Below, one piece after another: positions 1 to 8,300 of a stretch of DNA of 16,111 bases. Below the pieces are notes generated by a model. That model saw nothing but the letters and a program-made list of their open reading frames with translations. It did not search any database and was not told where the DNA came from. The stretch's first letter is position 1, and each line of letters starts with the position of its first letter. Where the stretch lies: the NCBI GenBank assembly GCA_038120095.1, contig JAYOKZ010000056.1, positions 1-16,111 of the forward strand, written 5' to 3'. A program made the position numbers and the translations under genes. The stretch is from UBA2589 sp038120095 (lineage in GTDB: Bacteria > Gemmatimonadota > Gemmatimonadetes > Longimicrobiales > Gaopeijiaceae).

Positions 1-326
1 CGAAGTTCAGCGCCACGCGTGAGAAGGCTTACTTCGCCGCCATGAAGTCCGATCTCAAGAACCTGGCGAGCCAGCAGGAGATCTATTATGCCGATCATTA
101 TCTGTACTCCACTGACACCGCGGCTCTCAACTTCATCTATTCAGATGGGGTGACGGTCGACATCGTCGTTGGGAACAACACGGGATGGTCCGCTTATTCG
201 ACTCACGCTGCGCTCACTACGGGTGAAGGTTGCGCCGTTTACTATGGCGAGGCGGCGACGCCTGCCGGAAAGCCAGCGAACGCGGCACCTGTCGCCCCGG
301 GCGAAATCGGCTGCTCAGACGGTTAA
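1..326 (+). CDS. Type IV major-type pilin, 3' part only
   Basis: The reading frame is open from base 3 and enters from the left edge, so the start codon, leader peptide and most of the hydrophobic N-terminal helix are missing. The visible part begins KFSATREKAYFAAMKSDL and continues into LASQQEIYYADHYLYS, which is the end of the long pilin alpha-helix and the first part of the globular head as seen in many major pilins. Two cysteines lie near the C-terminus (in GEGCAVYYG and GEIGCSDG), as expected for a D-region disulfide loop. It ends at TAA 324-326 and is followed by a strong terminator, which suits a highly expressed, separately transcribed structural gene. The ATG at 42 is internal, not the start. 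It could instead be a pseudopilin, but the head and the context favour a pilus fibre subunit. Confidence 0.85.
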   Translation, partial: KFSATREKAYFAAMKSDLKNLASQQEIYYADHYLYSTDTAALNFIYSDGVTVDIVVGNNTGWSAYSTHAALTTGEGCAVYYGEAATPAGKPANAAPVAPGEIGCSDG

Positions 327-373
327 GTATCCGTCCGCGAATTGAATCAGTGCGCGGATGCTTTGTGAAGTGG

Positions 374-427
374 GGAGAGTGGTCCGGGCCATCGGCCCGG
401 GCCACTCTTCGTTTCACGAACATTTTT
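374..427 (+). terminator. Rho-independent-type terminator after the pilin gene
   Basis: A near-perfect inverted repeat of about 17 base pairs pairs 374-390 with 394-410 around a three-base loop (ATC, 391-393). Only two or three G-T wobble pairs interrupt it, and the stem centre is GGGCC/GGCCC. A T-rich stretch follows a little downstream (TTTTT at 423-427) instead of immediately, so the U-tract is not classical. It lies 48 bases after the pilin stop codon. It probably ends pilin transcription and separates it from the two-component genes. Confidence 0.8.
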
Positions 428-513
428 GCGGTCGAAGTGTTTCGTCGTCCCGGAGGAGTTCGGGGTCGCTTGCTTGCGTCGATGGCCACGACGTGCGTTG
501 TCAAAAATAGCTT

Positions 514-530
514 GAGGAGTTCCGTCGCTG
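514..530 (+). promoter_or_regulatory. Possible ribosome binding site and CTG start for the histidine kinase
   Basis: GAGGAG at 514-519 is followed after eight bases by CTG at 528, which is in frame with the kinase. The in-frame stop TGA at 513-515 rules out any longer protein. By contrast, the GTG at 597 has no clear Shine-Dalgarno sequence. Starting at 528 would add 23 residues (beginning LASDSQDFRTFLEVLRRLGS) that resemble the first helix of a HAMP-like linker. CTG starts are rare in bacteria, so this is a suggestion only. Confidence 0.35.
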
Positions 531-596
531 GCCTCTGACTCGCAAGATTTTCGGACCTTTCTAGAGGTTCTTCGCCGACTGGGTAGCGATGATTCT

Positions 597-1595
597 GTGC
601 GTCTGGATGAGACGCTCGATCCTCCGCTCTCGGAAGCGGCTCGGCTCATCAACCGGATGGCTGACCGAATCGCCGAGGACAGACAGGCCTTGATGGCGAA
701 CATCCGCTCCCTGGACGAAACGAACAGGGAGTTGCGTTCGGCGCGTGACCAGGTCGTGCGCTCAGCCCGGCTTGCCTCGGCAGGGACCCTGGCGGCCGGG
801 ATTGCTCATGAGGTTGGAAATCCACTTGGGGCAATCATGACCTATGTGGATGTGGCCTGTTCGCGGGCCGCAGCAGATGGGACCGGCACCGAGGTCCTCG
901 AGGGAATCCGGGATGAGGCGAGGCGCATCGATCGCATTGTGCGGGGTCTGCTCGACTATGCCCGACCCGAGGGGGACGAAGGGGGCATCAGGCCCGTCGC
1001 CGACGTCGTGCAGCAGGTGCACTCCCTCCTGGAGCATCAGGGAAGACTCAAGGATGTTGCCCTGTCGGTCGTCATTGAGAGCGGGGGAGCCGAGCACATC
1101 AGCCATCCCGGCCAGTTGCAGCAGGTGCTCGTGAACCTGCTGCTCAACTCTCTGCACGCGGTGAAAGACACACCGGATCCGCGAATTATCGTCCGGGTCT
1201 TTGTGGAGCAGGGGCTGCTGGCGGCGATGCCGTCTCGGCGGGATGAGGATCCGCCAGAAGTCGACTACTCGCACCGCCGACGCCGTGAGCTGGACGCCGT
1301 TGGAACGGCTGCGGTCGTCGGAGCAGAGTTCGTTCTCGCGATCGAAGTCACGGACAACGGCCGAGGGCTCCCCTCGGACGTCATACAGAACCTTTTTGAT
1401 CCGTTCTTCACGACGAAACCTCCGGGTGAGGGAACTGGTCTCGGTCTTTCCATCTGCGCGCGACTTGTCGAGGGGATGGGCGGAACGATCGACGCGGCGA
1501 ACCGGGAGTTCGGTGGCGCTCGTTTCATCGTGAGGCTTCCAGCCGCCTCCGCTGGTGAAGAGCCGGATTCCGCGTCGAGTTCGGCCGACGCGTGA
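597..1595 (+). CDS. Sensor histidine kinase, NtrB/PilS-like, without membrane sensor domain
   Basis: The protein is 332 residues from GTG 597 and probably autophosphorylates a histidine, then passes phosphate to the regulator encoded next. Residues 8-30 (PPLSEAARLINRMADRIAED) resemble the second helix of a HAMP linker. The H box is AAGIAHEVGNPLGAI with the phosphorylated His at about 71. The N box is LVNLLLNSLHAV (Asn about 184), the G1 box DNGRGLP is at about 253-259, and the F/G2 region LFDPFFTTKPPGEGTGLGL is at about 266-284. About 40 extra, partly charged residues separate the N and G1 boxes. There are no transmembrane segments, whereas PilS of Pseudomonas has six, so this kinase is probably soluble or was shortened. 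The frame is open back to 516 and CTG 528 has the better ribosome site. Its last four bases (GTGA) overlap the regulator start, implying translational coupling. Function is confident; the partner is inferred from context. Confidence 0.9.
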   Translation: MRLDETLDPPLSEAARLINRMADRIAEDRQALMANIRSLDETNRELRSARDQVVRSARLASAGTLAAGIAHEVGNPLGAIMTYVDVACSRAAADGTGTEVLEGIRDEARRIDRIVRGLLDYARPEGDEGGIRPVADVVQQVHSLLEHQGRLKDVALSVVIESGGAEHISHPGQLQQVLVNLLLNSLHAVKDTPDPRIIVRVFVEQGLLAAMPSRRDEDPPEVDYSHRRRRELDAVGTAAVVGAEFVLAIEVTDNGRGLPSDVIQNLFDPFFTTKPPGEGTGLGLSICARLVEGMGGTIDAANREFGGARFIVRLPAASAGEEPDSASSSADA

Positions 1596-2950
1596 AGCTC
1601 CTCATCGTGGACGATGACGAGGGCCTTCGGAAGGCTCTCACCATGGTCCTCGCAGACGCGGGATACGAAGTCGTCCAGGCAGAAGACGGCCAGCAGGGCC
1701 TGGCCGTGGCGCTCGAGCAACAGCCGGATCTGATCCTTTGTGACGTCCGCATGCCCCGGGTCGGAGGCATGGAGTTCCTCGAACGGTATCGCGCGGCCGG
1801 TGGGCAGGCGCTGATTCTCGTCATGACGGCGTATGGCGGCCTGGACGTTGCGATGGACGCCATGCGAAGGGGCGCGTACGACTACATACCGAAGCCGTTC
1901 GGGTCCGATGACATCCTTCTTGTGGTGCGGAAGGCGGAGGAGAGAGAGCGACTTCGCATGGAAGTCAGCCGCCTCCGAGATGAGGTCAAGGCGGACAGCC
2001 GATTTGGCGCGATTGTCGTTGGATCACCTGCGATGCGGGACGCGATGGAACTCGCGCGAAAAGTATCTGCCTACAGCTCATCGGTTCTGATCAGCGGTGC
2101 CAGTGGGACCGGGAAGGAACTGGTGGCCCGCATGGTCCATCGAGAGTCGTCGAGGGCTCACGGGCCCTTCGTCCCCGTCAATTGTGGTGGGGTGCCCGAG
2201 CACCTTCTGGAGTCGGAATTCTTCGGCTTCGTGCGTGGGGCCTTCACGGGAGCGGACCGAGACAAGGAGGGTCTCTTCGAGGCGGCGGCGGGTGGCACGC
2301 TCTTTCTTGACGAGGTGGGGGACCTGCCCGGAAATCTCCAGGTAAAGCTTCTCCGAGCTCTGCAGGATGGTGAAATCCGTCGCATCGGATCGACGGAATC
2401 CGTCAGGGTCGATGTGCGTGTCATCGCTGCCACGAATCGCGATCTTCGTGATGAGGTAGAGCAGGGCGCGTTCAGGACCGACCTCTTTTACCGGTTGGCG
2501 GTCGTGCCGATTCACCTGCCGCCACTGTCCTCGCGACGGGAGGAAATTCCTCGGCTGGCCGCGCATCTCGTTGAACGCCATTCAGCACGCCTTGGCGTCT
2601 CTGTGGACGGCATTCGCCCGGACGCGATGAACCTTCTTATGAGTCATCCGTGGCCCGGCAACATTCGTGAGCTCGAGAATGTGCTCGAGCGTGCGCTGGT
2701 GGTGACTGACGACAGGATGATCGGGATCGACGACTTGCCGGACACCGTGACGCGCCCTCTCCCGGATGTGCCGGGCATAGCAGTCGACAGCTCGGACCTC
2801 TCCGTGAAGAGGCATGGAGCGCGCCTCGAGCGTCACCTGATTGAAATGGCCCTGGATCGGACAGGTGGGAACAGGACGCAGGCTGCTGATCTCCTTCAGC
2901 TTTCTCCCCGCGCACTCCGCTACAAGATCCAGGAGTATGGTATCGGATAG
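1592..2950 (+). CDS. Sigma-54-dependent response regulator, NtrC/PilR-like
   Basis: The protein has 452 residues and a GTG start overlapping the kinase stop. The receiver domain spans about 1-120, with acidic D7/D8, phosphoacceptor D51 (ILCDVRMP), T79 and K101. The AAA+ domain spans about 140-375, with Walker A GASGTGKE at 169-176, an intact GAFTGA loop at 216-221 that contacts sigma-54, Walker B TLFLDE at 236-241, and an arginine-rich sensor region before NIRELENVLERAL. A Fis-type helix-turn-helix closes the protein (GNRTQAADLLQLSPRALRYK, about 426-445). All parts needed for phosphorylation-controlled activation of sigma-54 RNA polymerase are present. Its place between a pilin gene and minor pilin genes suggests a PilR-like role in pilin expression. 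I saw no convincing -24/-12 site in the window; its target may lie left of the window, upstream of the pilin gene. Confidence 0.95.
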   Translation: MKLLIVDDDEGLRKALTMVLADAGYEVVQAEDGQQGLAVALEQQPDLILCDVRMPRVGGMEFLERYRAAGGQALILVMTAYGGLDVAMDAMRRGAYDYIPKPFGSDDILLVVRKAEERERLRMEVSRLRDEVKADSRFGAIVVGSPAMRDAMELARKVSAYSSSVLISGASGTGKELVARMVHRESSRAHGPFVPVNCGGVPEHLLESEFFGFVRGAFTGADRDKEGLFEAAAGGTLFLDEVGDLPGNLQVKLLRALQDGEIRRIGSTESVRVDVRVIAATNRDLRDEVEQGAFRTDLFYRLAVVPIHLPPLSSRREEIPRLAAHLVERHSARLGVSVDGIRPDAMNLLMSHPWPGNIRELENVLERALVVTDDRMIGIDDLPDTVTRPLPDVPGIAVDSSDLSVKRHGARLERHLIEMALDRTGGNRTQAADLLQLSPRALRYKIQEYGIG

Positions 2951-2998
2951 GCCGATTCGGGCATGGGGTGACTGATCGCCTCTGGTCAGCTTCGTCAG

Positions 2999-3421
2999 AT
3001 GCGTGGTCATACTCTCCTCGAGCTGCTCTGCACCCTCGTACTTGCGTCGATTTGCGTGTCGGCTCTGGTGCCGGGCATGCGGCAGCTTCGCGATCGAGCG
3101 ATCGCAGGATCGGTCCGGGAACAGCTGGTTGCGGGATTTTCGGAGGCCCGGGCCTCGGCGGTCCGGGCCGGGGGTGCCAATCTGACGATACGTCGCGTGC
3201 CACCTGCCTACCGGGTTGACCACCGGGACAGGACCGGCCGTTGGACGTTGGTCGATTTACCCGCTGGCACACTGCACCTGGATGGAAGCCGGGATTCCAT
3301 CGTCGTTGAGTTCGACCGCATGGGTATCGGACGCGTTGCGAGTCGCTCGATCGATGTCGTCGTCGGTGACGCCAGACGGGGTCTCGTCGTCTCCAGCTAC
3401 GGACGGATTCGTCGTCGATGA
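2999..3421 (+). CDS. Minor pilin, GspH/FimT-like (set 1)
   Basis: The protein has 140 residues and a very short leader, MRG, followed by HTLLELLCTLVLASICVSAL, a prepilin-type hydrophobic helix with glycine at -1 and glutamate at +5. Position +1 is histidine, where phenylalanine or methionine is usual. The rest is a small, beta-rich, arginine-rich head without cysteines, the size of FimT/GspH pseudopilins. The frame has a stop at 2969-2971, so ATG 2999 is the only good start, although its ribosome site is weak. It lies 48 bases after the regulator and overlaps the next gene by ATGA, so it opens a coupled four-gene set. FimT-like minor pilins help prime pilus assembly and in some species bind DNA; either role here is inference. 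Confidence 0.85.
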   Translation: MRGHTLLELLCTLVLASICVSALVPGMRQLRDRAIAGSVREQLVAGFSEARASAVRAGGANLTIRRVPPAYRVDHRDRTGRWTLVDLPAGTLHLDGSRDSIVVEFDRMGIGRVASRSIDVVVGDARRGLVVSSYGRIRRR

Positions 3422-3732
3422 GGCAAGCCGGGTTCACGCTGATCGAAGTGATCGTAGCCTTCGTCGTTCTGCAGGTCGCCATCGCGGGTGCGCTCGGTAC
3501 GCTGGCACGAGCGACGGAACTGCTTCGCCGAGCCGAGCAGATCGAAGCGGCGATCACTGTCTCGCAAGGAGTCCTCGATTCACTGCTTTGGTCGGAGTCC
3601 ATCGACGTCGATGGGCGGCGTTCCTTTCGAAACATTGAGGTGGAGTGGTCGATCTCGGGCCCGTCGGTGGTGGTCACGGGTGTGGTTCCGACAGGAGAGC
3701 CCATTCGTTTGTCCGGCTGGAGGCGCAGGTGA
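3418..3732 (+). CDS. Minor pilin, PilV/GspI-like (set 1)
   Basis: The protein has 104 residues. The leader MRQAG precedes FTLIEVIVAFVVLQVAIAGA, a textbook class III signal with cleavage after glycine and glutamate at +5. The helix continues into LARATELLRRAEQ, then a short beta-strand domain (RNIEVEWSISG, SVVVTGVV). Small size and second position in the set match GspI/PilV-type subunits, which join GspJ and GspK in the tip complex of type II secretion pseudopili. It starts at ATG 3418, overlapping the previous stop (ATGA), and its stop overlaps the next start (GTGA), so translation is likely coupled on both sides. The family is clear from helix and context; the exact subclass is less sure. 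Confidence 0.85.
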   Translation: MRQAGFTLIEVIVAFVVLQVAIAGALGTLARATELLRRAEQIEAAITVSQGVLDSLLWSESIDVDGRRSFRNIEVEWSISGPSVVVTGVVPTGEPIRLSGWRRR

Positions 3733-4415
3733 GTCGTCGACGTCGCGGGATGACGCTGGTCGAGGCAGTGGTTGGCGTCTTCCTGGGTGCCATGGTCGTC
3801 ACCCTGGCAGTTCGGACACTCCTGCAGACTGCATCCGTCGCGCGAGACACGTTGGTGCGGGACGATCGACTGACGGCTCGCAGGATCGCACGACTGACTC
3901 TTCGTTCGGAGCTGTCAGCGTTGGCCTCGGGTGAAGCTCGATCCTCGGGTGGCGACTCGCTGAGCGTGAGGGCCGTACGAGGTGCTGGGAGAGTCTGCCA
4001 GACGGGAGCTGACGAGCTGGTGGTCGACCTGCAGTCGGTGCGCTCCCCGGAGCCGGGCAAGGACTCGGTGGAGTTGATCGGGCCGCTCGGATCACTTCGG
4101 ACCGTGGATTTGATTGGTAGTCGAGCGCTACCCGATGGCTGCGGCCAGATTCCGGCAGGAAGACCGACGGTCCTCCGGTCGGCAGGGCACATCCCCTCTG
4201 AGACGATCTTCGTTCGCCTGTTCGAGACCGGGTCGTACCATCTGCCCGATGGTGCCCTCCGCTACCGGCGGGGTGCAGGAGGACGTCAGCCGCTCACACC
4301 GGTGGTGTGGGATCCCTCCAGTTCACTCCACGTTGACGGTTCCTGGATTCGAGTGCTCCTGCGCCGTGGGGGCGAGGATACGCGTGTCGAACCCATCTTG
4401 TTTCGAACCTGGTGA
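3729..4415 (+). CDS. Minor pilin, PilW/GspJ-like (set 1)
   Basis: The best start is GTG 3729, which overlaps the previous stop by GTGA. It gives MSRRRRG followed by MTLVEAVVGVFLGAMVVTLA, a basic leader, glycine at -1 and glutamate at +5. The frame is open upstream to 3645, but an earlier start would bury the prepilin motif behind an unlikely long leader. The protein is 228 residues. After the helix (to about 60) the head carries GGDSLSVRAVRGAGRVCQ, which closely resembles GADSIRVRLMRKFSIVCA in the PilW-like protein of set 2. This supports common descent of the two genes. Larger size and third position fit PilW/GspJ, a tip-complex subunit. It overlaps the next gene by GTGA. Confidence 0.85.
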   Translation: MSRRRRGMTLVEAVVGVFLGAMVVTLAVRTLLQTASVARDTLVRDDRLTARRIARLTLRSELSALASGEARSSGGDSLSVRAVRGAGRVCQTGADELVVDLQSVRSPEPGKDSVELIGPLGSLRTVDLIGSRALPDGCGQIPAGRPTVLRSAGHIPSETIFVRLFETGSYHLPDGALRYRRGAGGRQPLTPVVWDPSSSLHVDGSWIRVLLRRGGEDTRVEPILFRTW

Positions 4416-5365
4416 ACCGGACGCGGGGCGCGGCCATCCCGTTTGCGGTTCTCTTTGCCCTCGGGCTGTATGTTCTCGCGTGGACAACGTTCGTCGTGGC
4501 CTCGTCCGCCCTGCGCTCTGCCCGGACGGCAGTAACGCTATCCGAACTGAGGGCATCGGCCGAGGCTCGCCTCGCGCATGAGGTAGCCCGGGGGCCTGGA
4601 GCATGGGCCGAGAGGGTCCCAGTCGGAGCCACCGTGCATCGGGGTGACTCGTCCGGCATCGAATCGTGGGAGGCGGGCTGGACACGACTCACGCCCGAGG
4701 TCTGGCTCGTGGACGTGATACAATGGCCGGGCGATGGGCAGATGCCGGGCCCGCCCTTTGGTGCTTCGGGACTTGCCTGGGTGCTCGATCCCGCGACGCA
4801 GGTCGCGTCGCTTTTCGATGTCACGGTCCTTGACTCGATGGCTGTCACTACGCGGCAGGCCGCGCCGAGTCTGTCCGTCCGCGGGGTCGACTCCATCTCG
4901 ATCGGCCGGCTGACGGTGGATGAGATCGCGGCGGGACTGACCCGACTCGAGGGAGTCGTGAGCCCCCGACTCGTGATACGGTCGGGCAAGTGCGATCTGA
5001 CGGCAGCTGAGAATCTGGGGGATCCGACCGGCACCTCCGTGTGTCGTGATCGAGTGTCATTGCGGGCGGTCGAGGAAAGGGTCGAAATACGGGGTGGGAC
5101 CGGACATGCCCTGATCGCTGGACGAGGCGACATCGTTCTTGCAGAGGGGGTCCTGCTGAAGGGGCTCCTTCTGACCACGGGTCGAGTGAGGGTGGCGGAG
5201 GGAACGTTCGAGGGTCTCGTCGTCGCCGGACAGGGACTGGAGATCGCCCCGGGCTCAGACGTTCGTGCCGATCGAGTGCTGGCTCTCAGCGCCCTGGAGG
5301 AGTTCAGACGGGCGCGGCAGCAGGGGGAGTTTCTGCGAGAGATCCGCAATCTGTGGGGCCGTTAG
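4412..5365 (+). CDS. Minor pilin, PilX/GspK-like tip protein (set 1)
   Basis: The protein has 317 residues and starts at GTG 4412 with GTGA overlap. A short leader (MNRTRG) precedes AAIPFAVLFALGLYVLAWTT, a hydrophobic helix without glutamate at +5. Absence of that glutamate is typical of PilX/GspK, the subunit at the very tip. The middle region is unassigned. C194 and C211 form a C-x16-C pair containing N-x-G-D. A glycine-spaced beta region follows at about 225-285 (GHALIAGRGDIVLAEG, LLLKG-type repeats) that looks like a small beta-solenoid. The PilX-like protein of set 2 has the same arrangement. The gene converges with the minus-strand gene and shares four bases (5362-5365) with its stop. 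Role as pilus-tip or assembly-priming subunit is inferred from family and context. Confidence 0.8.
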   Translation: MNRTRGAAIPFAVLFALGLYVLAWTTFVVASSALRSARTAVTLSELRASAEARLAHEVARGPGAWAERVPVGATVHRGDSSGIESWEAGWTRLTPEVWLVDVIQWPGDGQMPGPPFGASGLAWVLDPATQVASLFDVTVLDSMAVTTRQAAPSLSVRGVDSISIGRLTVDEIAAGLTRLEGVVSPRLVIRSGKCDLTAAENLGDPTGTSVCRDRVSLRAVEERVEIRGGTGHALIAGRGDIVLAEGVLLKGLLLTTGRVRVAEGTFEGLVVAGQGLEIAPGSDVRADRVLALSALEEFRRARQQGEFLREIRNLWGR

Positions 5366-8300
5366 TCGACCCCAAGCCTGTCATCGATCATCGCGCGCAA
5401 CAGCCGGTTGCGGAGGTTCCAGTCGGCCCTTCCGGTGGAAGTGACCAGAGCCTCATAGGCGCCCGACGCCGCTTCCGGGCGATCCGTCTCCAGGTAGGCA
5501 AGGACGGCGATGTCAAGGAGAAGGTCCGGGGTGACCCACGCTTCGCCCCTGCCGACTCGCTCGACGAGGATGTCGGCGCCTGCAGCGGCCCGATCCCAGT
5601 TGCCCGTCGAATACCCACGCAAGAGGTCGACGGTCGCCCGAGCGGTCTCCGGTGCGTCGGTTCGATCGAGGAAGCTCAGGACGTTTCGGTAGAAGATCGG
5701 GTCCGAGTACCCTGTAGTGCCGCGATGTAGTGCTGTTTCTGCACGCACGAAGCTCGCACTCCAGATGTCCCATGACGTCAGTTGCACAGGGCTCCGCGTG
5801 AAGGTGAGGAATTGCTGAAGGTGCACGAGCTCCTCCTGCCACTCCGGGAATTCGGGAGGAGCAATCCCTCCCCCCTCGGCGAGTGCGGTGCGGAGCCACG
5901 AACCCATCTCGCGAAGCACCGCTGGGGCAAGTCCGTAGGCGGGTACCAGACGGTAGGGCAAAGGATCCAGAGCCTCGTGAGAGCGATGGCGAGCGATGTT
6001 CACGCGGCTGATCGCGAAGCTGAAGGCCCCTTCTGCACCACGTTGGTCGAATCGGGCTCGCTCTGCACCCAGATCGAGAATGGGCTGGTAGTCCGAGTTC
6101 GTGGGCAGGCCCAGATCGAGCATCGGGCGAAAGGTGTCCTGGTCGAACATGAACAGCGCATCCATGTGCTGGGGTTCGAACGGTGGCGCCCCCGACGTCA
6201 TGGTGCGAAACGACTCTGCCTGAACCACGGACCAGTCAGCAGGCCCCATCGCCTCGACACTGGCGACGATCGCGACATCTGCGTCGCCGACAAGGTAGGC
6301 CCGGTAGAACGGGAAGGTGTGGTCGAGGGCAGCCAGCACCGACAGGAAGAGATCGTCGTCCAACTCGTAGATCTGCAACCACTGTGCGAAGACGCCCCCC
6401 TCCGCCAGAAAATCCGGGATGCGTTCGTAGAACTCCTGCGTGAAGAGAGAGGCCGTTCCGGAGACCCAGGGGTTGCTGGGCTCCGCAAAGATGAGGTCGA
6501 AGCGCTCACGCCGGTGGGCGAAGTAGGACTTTGCGTCATCGAATACATAGCCGACCCGGGGGTCCGAGAAGGCCGGGCTGTTCGCGGGCAGGAAGACGAG
6601 TGAGCCTTCCACCATCATCGGTTCGATTTCGATGGTGACCAATCGCTCGAGCCGATCGCTGGTCAGGAGCGCGGTTGCTGTCATTCCTGACCCGTGGCCG
6701 ATATTTGCCGCGGTACGGGATCCCGGCCGATGGGCGAGCCCGATGATCGGGGCCAGAGTTTGAGTTGGGAAGTCACGGCCCTCGGGAATCGGCAGGACGG
6801 GGAGCGAGACGTTGCTCTCACCTATCCAGCGCGGGCCCAAGGACGCATCGGGCTTTCCGTTGGTCGAGAGGACAACCACCCCGTCGGAGGATCCGATATG
6901 TGCGGAGACGGTGGCGGTGCGCCCGTCGTGATAGAACAGGCTGCGTCGAGACGCGTACCCGTCGACGTCACCCCGCCGGAAGACTCCACTCGTCAACGTG
7001 CTCGGATTGAAGTCGACCGTCGAGGTGATCCCGATGACGCTGAGAACCGATAGCAGTCCGACTGCCGCGGGAAACGCGCGACTCGATCCTCGCGCGGCAC
7101 TGGAGCGTTCGAGGAGCAGGACGCCGAGTGCAATGTCCAACAGTGCGCCAGCGGAAATGAGGCCTTTCAGGCCAAGAAGGGGTAGCAGAATGAGGCCCGA
7201 CAGCCCGACTCCGACAACGGCCCCGAGGGTGTTGACCGCGTATACGTGCCCGATGACCCGCTCCCCGAAACCGGCTCGCAGGAGCGTGCCCGTGATCACC
7301 GGGACGGTCGTTCCAGCGAGCGTGGTCGCCGGAAGCATGACCGCAATGCAGAGCGCATAGCGCCCCACATTGAACATCGCGTAGCCGTCGGGTTGGCCGC
7401 TGAGGCTTTCGACCATCCCGGCAACGGCACCGAAGGTCAGGAGGTAGATCGGGAGCGAGCTTAACGCCGCGAGTCCCATGAGAACCTGGATGCCACCAAG
7501 AAACCGGAGCGGTGTCCGAGTGTCGTCCGCTCTCGTCCGAATCACCCAAGCGCCGATGGCGATGCCGAGAATGAACGCGGAGAGCATCAGCTCGAAGGCG
7601 TGAGTGGCACTGCCCAGAACGAGAGAAAGCATGCGGATCCATGCGATCTCATAGGCGAATGACGCGACCGCTGTACCCAGGCTCACGAACAACAGGAGCG
7701 GTACTATTCCGGGGATCGAGGCTGGCAACTCGGTTGGTAACCCGGCCGATCGTTCAGCCGTCTTGGATGGCGCAGGCTCCGGGAGGTCGCACTCACGCCC
7801 TTCCTGCTCGGTCTCCATGGACGCGGTATCGAGGCCGTGGCCGACTCTGGGATCGGTGGTTTTCTGGGTTCCTGGGCCTCGTCTCGTCAGACCTAGCAAC
7901 ACCAGCGCTGCCGCCAGGACATTGATCGTTGCTGCGGCGACGCTTGAGCCGGGCAGCCCGAGTGCCCCAATCAAGACGAATCCTACGAGGAGAACGCCGA
8001 ACGCACCCCCGATCGTATTCAGTGCGTACGCCTCTGCCACGGCGGAGCCCGGCCTTCGAGGATTCCGGCGAGTAAGTCCGGCGGCCATCAGGGGAAACGT
8101 CATGCCCAGCACGATCGCCTGCGGAAGGATCAGGAGCCCGGCCAGGCCCCAACGGAAGGAGCCGACCCACGAAGCGCTGGAAATCAGGGGGAAAAGGGTG
8201 TCGTACGCCCAGTTGGTCGAGGCCAGGAAGATCGGGTGGAAGACGAGACCGAATCCTGCCAGCGCGATTTCAGTGAGGGCGTACCACCGAAGAGGGTGGC

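Noticed and set aside
462..478. GG-N10-GC spacing with TTGC, resembling a sigma-54 promoter before the kinase gene
   Set aside because: The -12 part fits, but the -24 part reads GGGTCG instead of TGGCAC. A chance match is likely in GC-rich sequence.
482..538. Short open frame ATG 482 to TGA 538 (18 codons) before the kinase, a possible leader peptide
   Set aside because: No ribosome site, no regulatory hairpin around it and no notable codon run.
2637..3704. Long minus-strand open frame of 355 codons opposite the regulator and minor pilin genes
   Set aside because: Arginine, proline and serine-rich translation without a domain, lying over clearly coding plus-strand genes; a typical shadow in GC-rich DNA.
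4294..5349. Minus-strand open frame of 351 codons opposite the PilX-like gene
   Set aside because: Low-complexity Arg/Ser/Pro-rich translation; the opposite strand has a prepilin motif and coupled start and stop codons.
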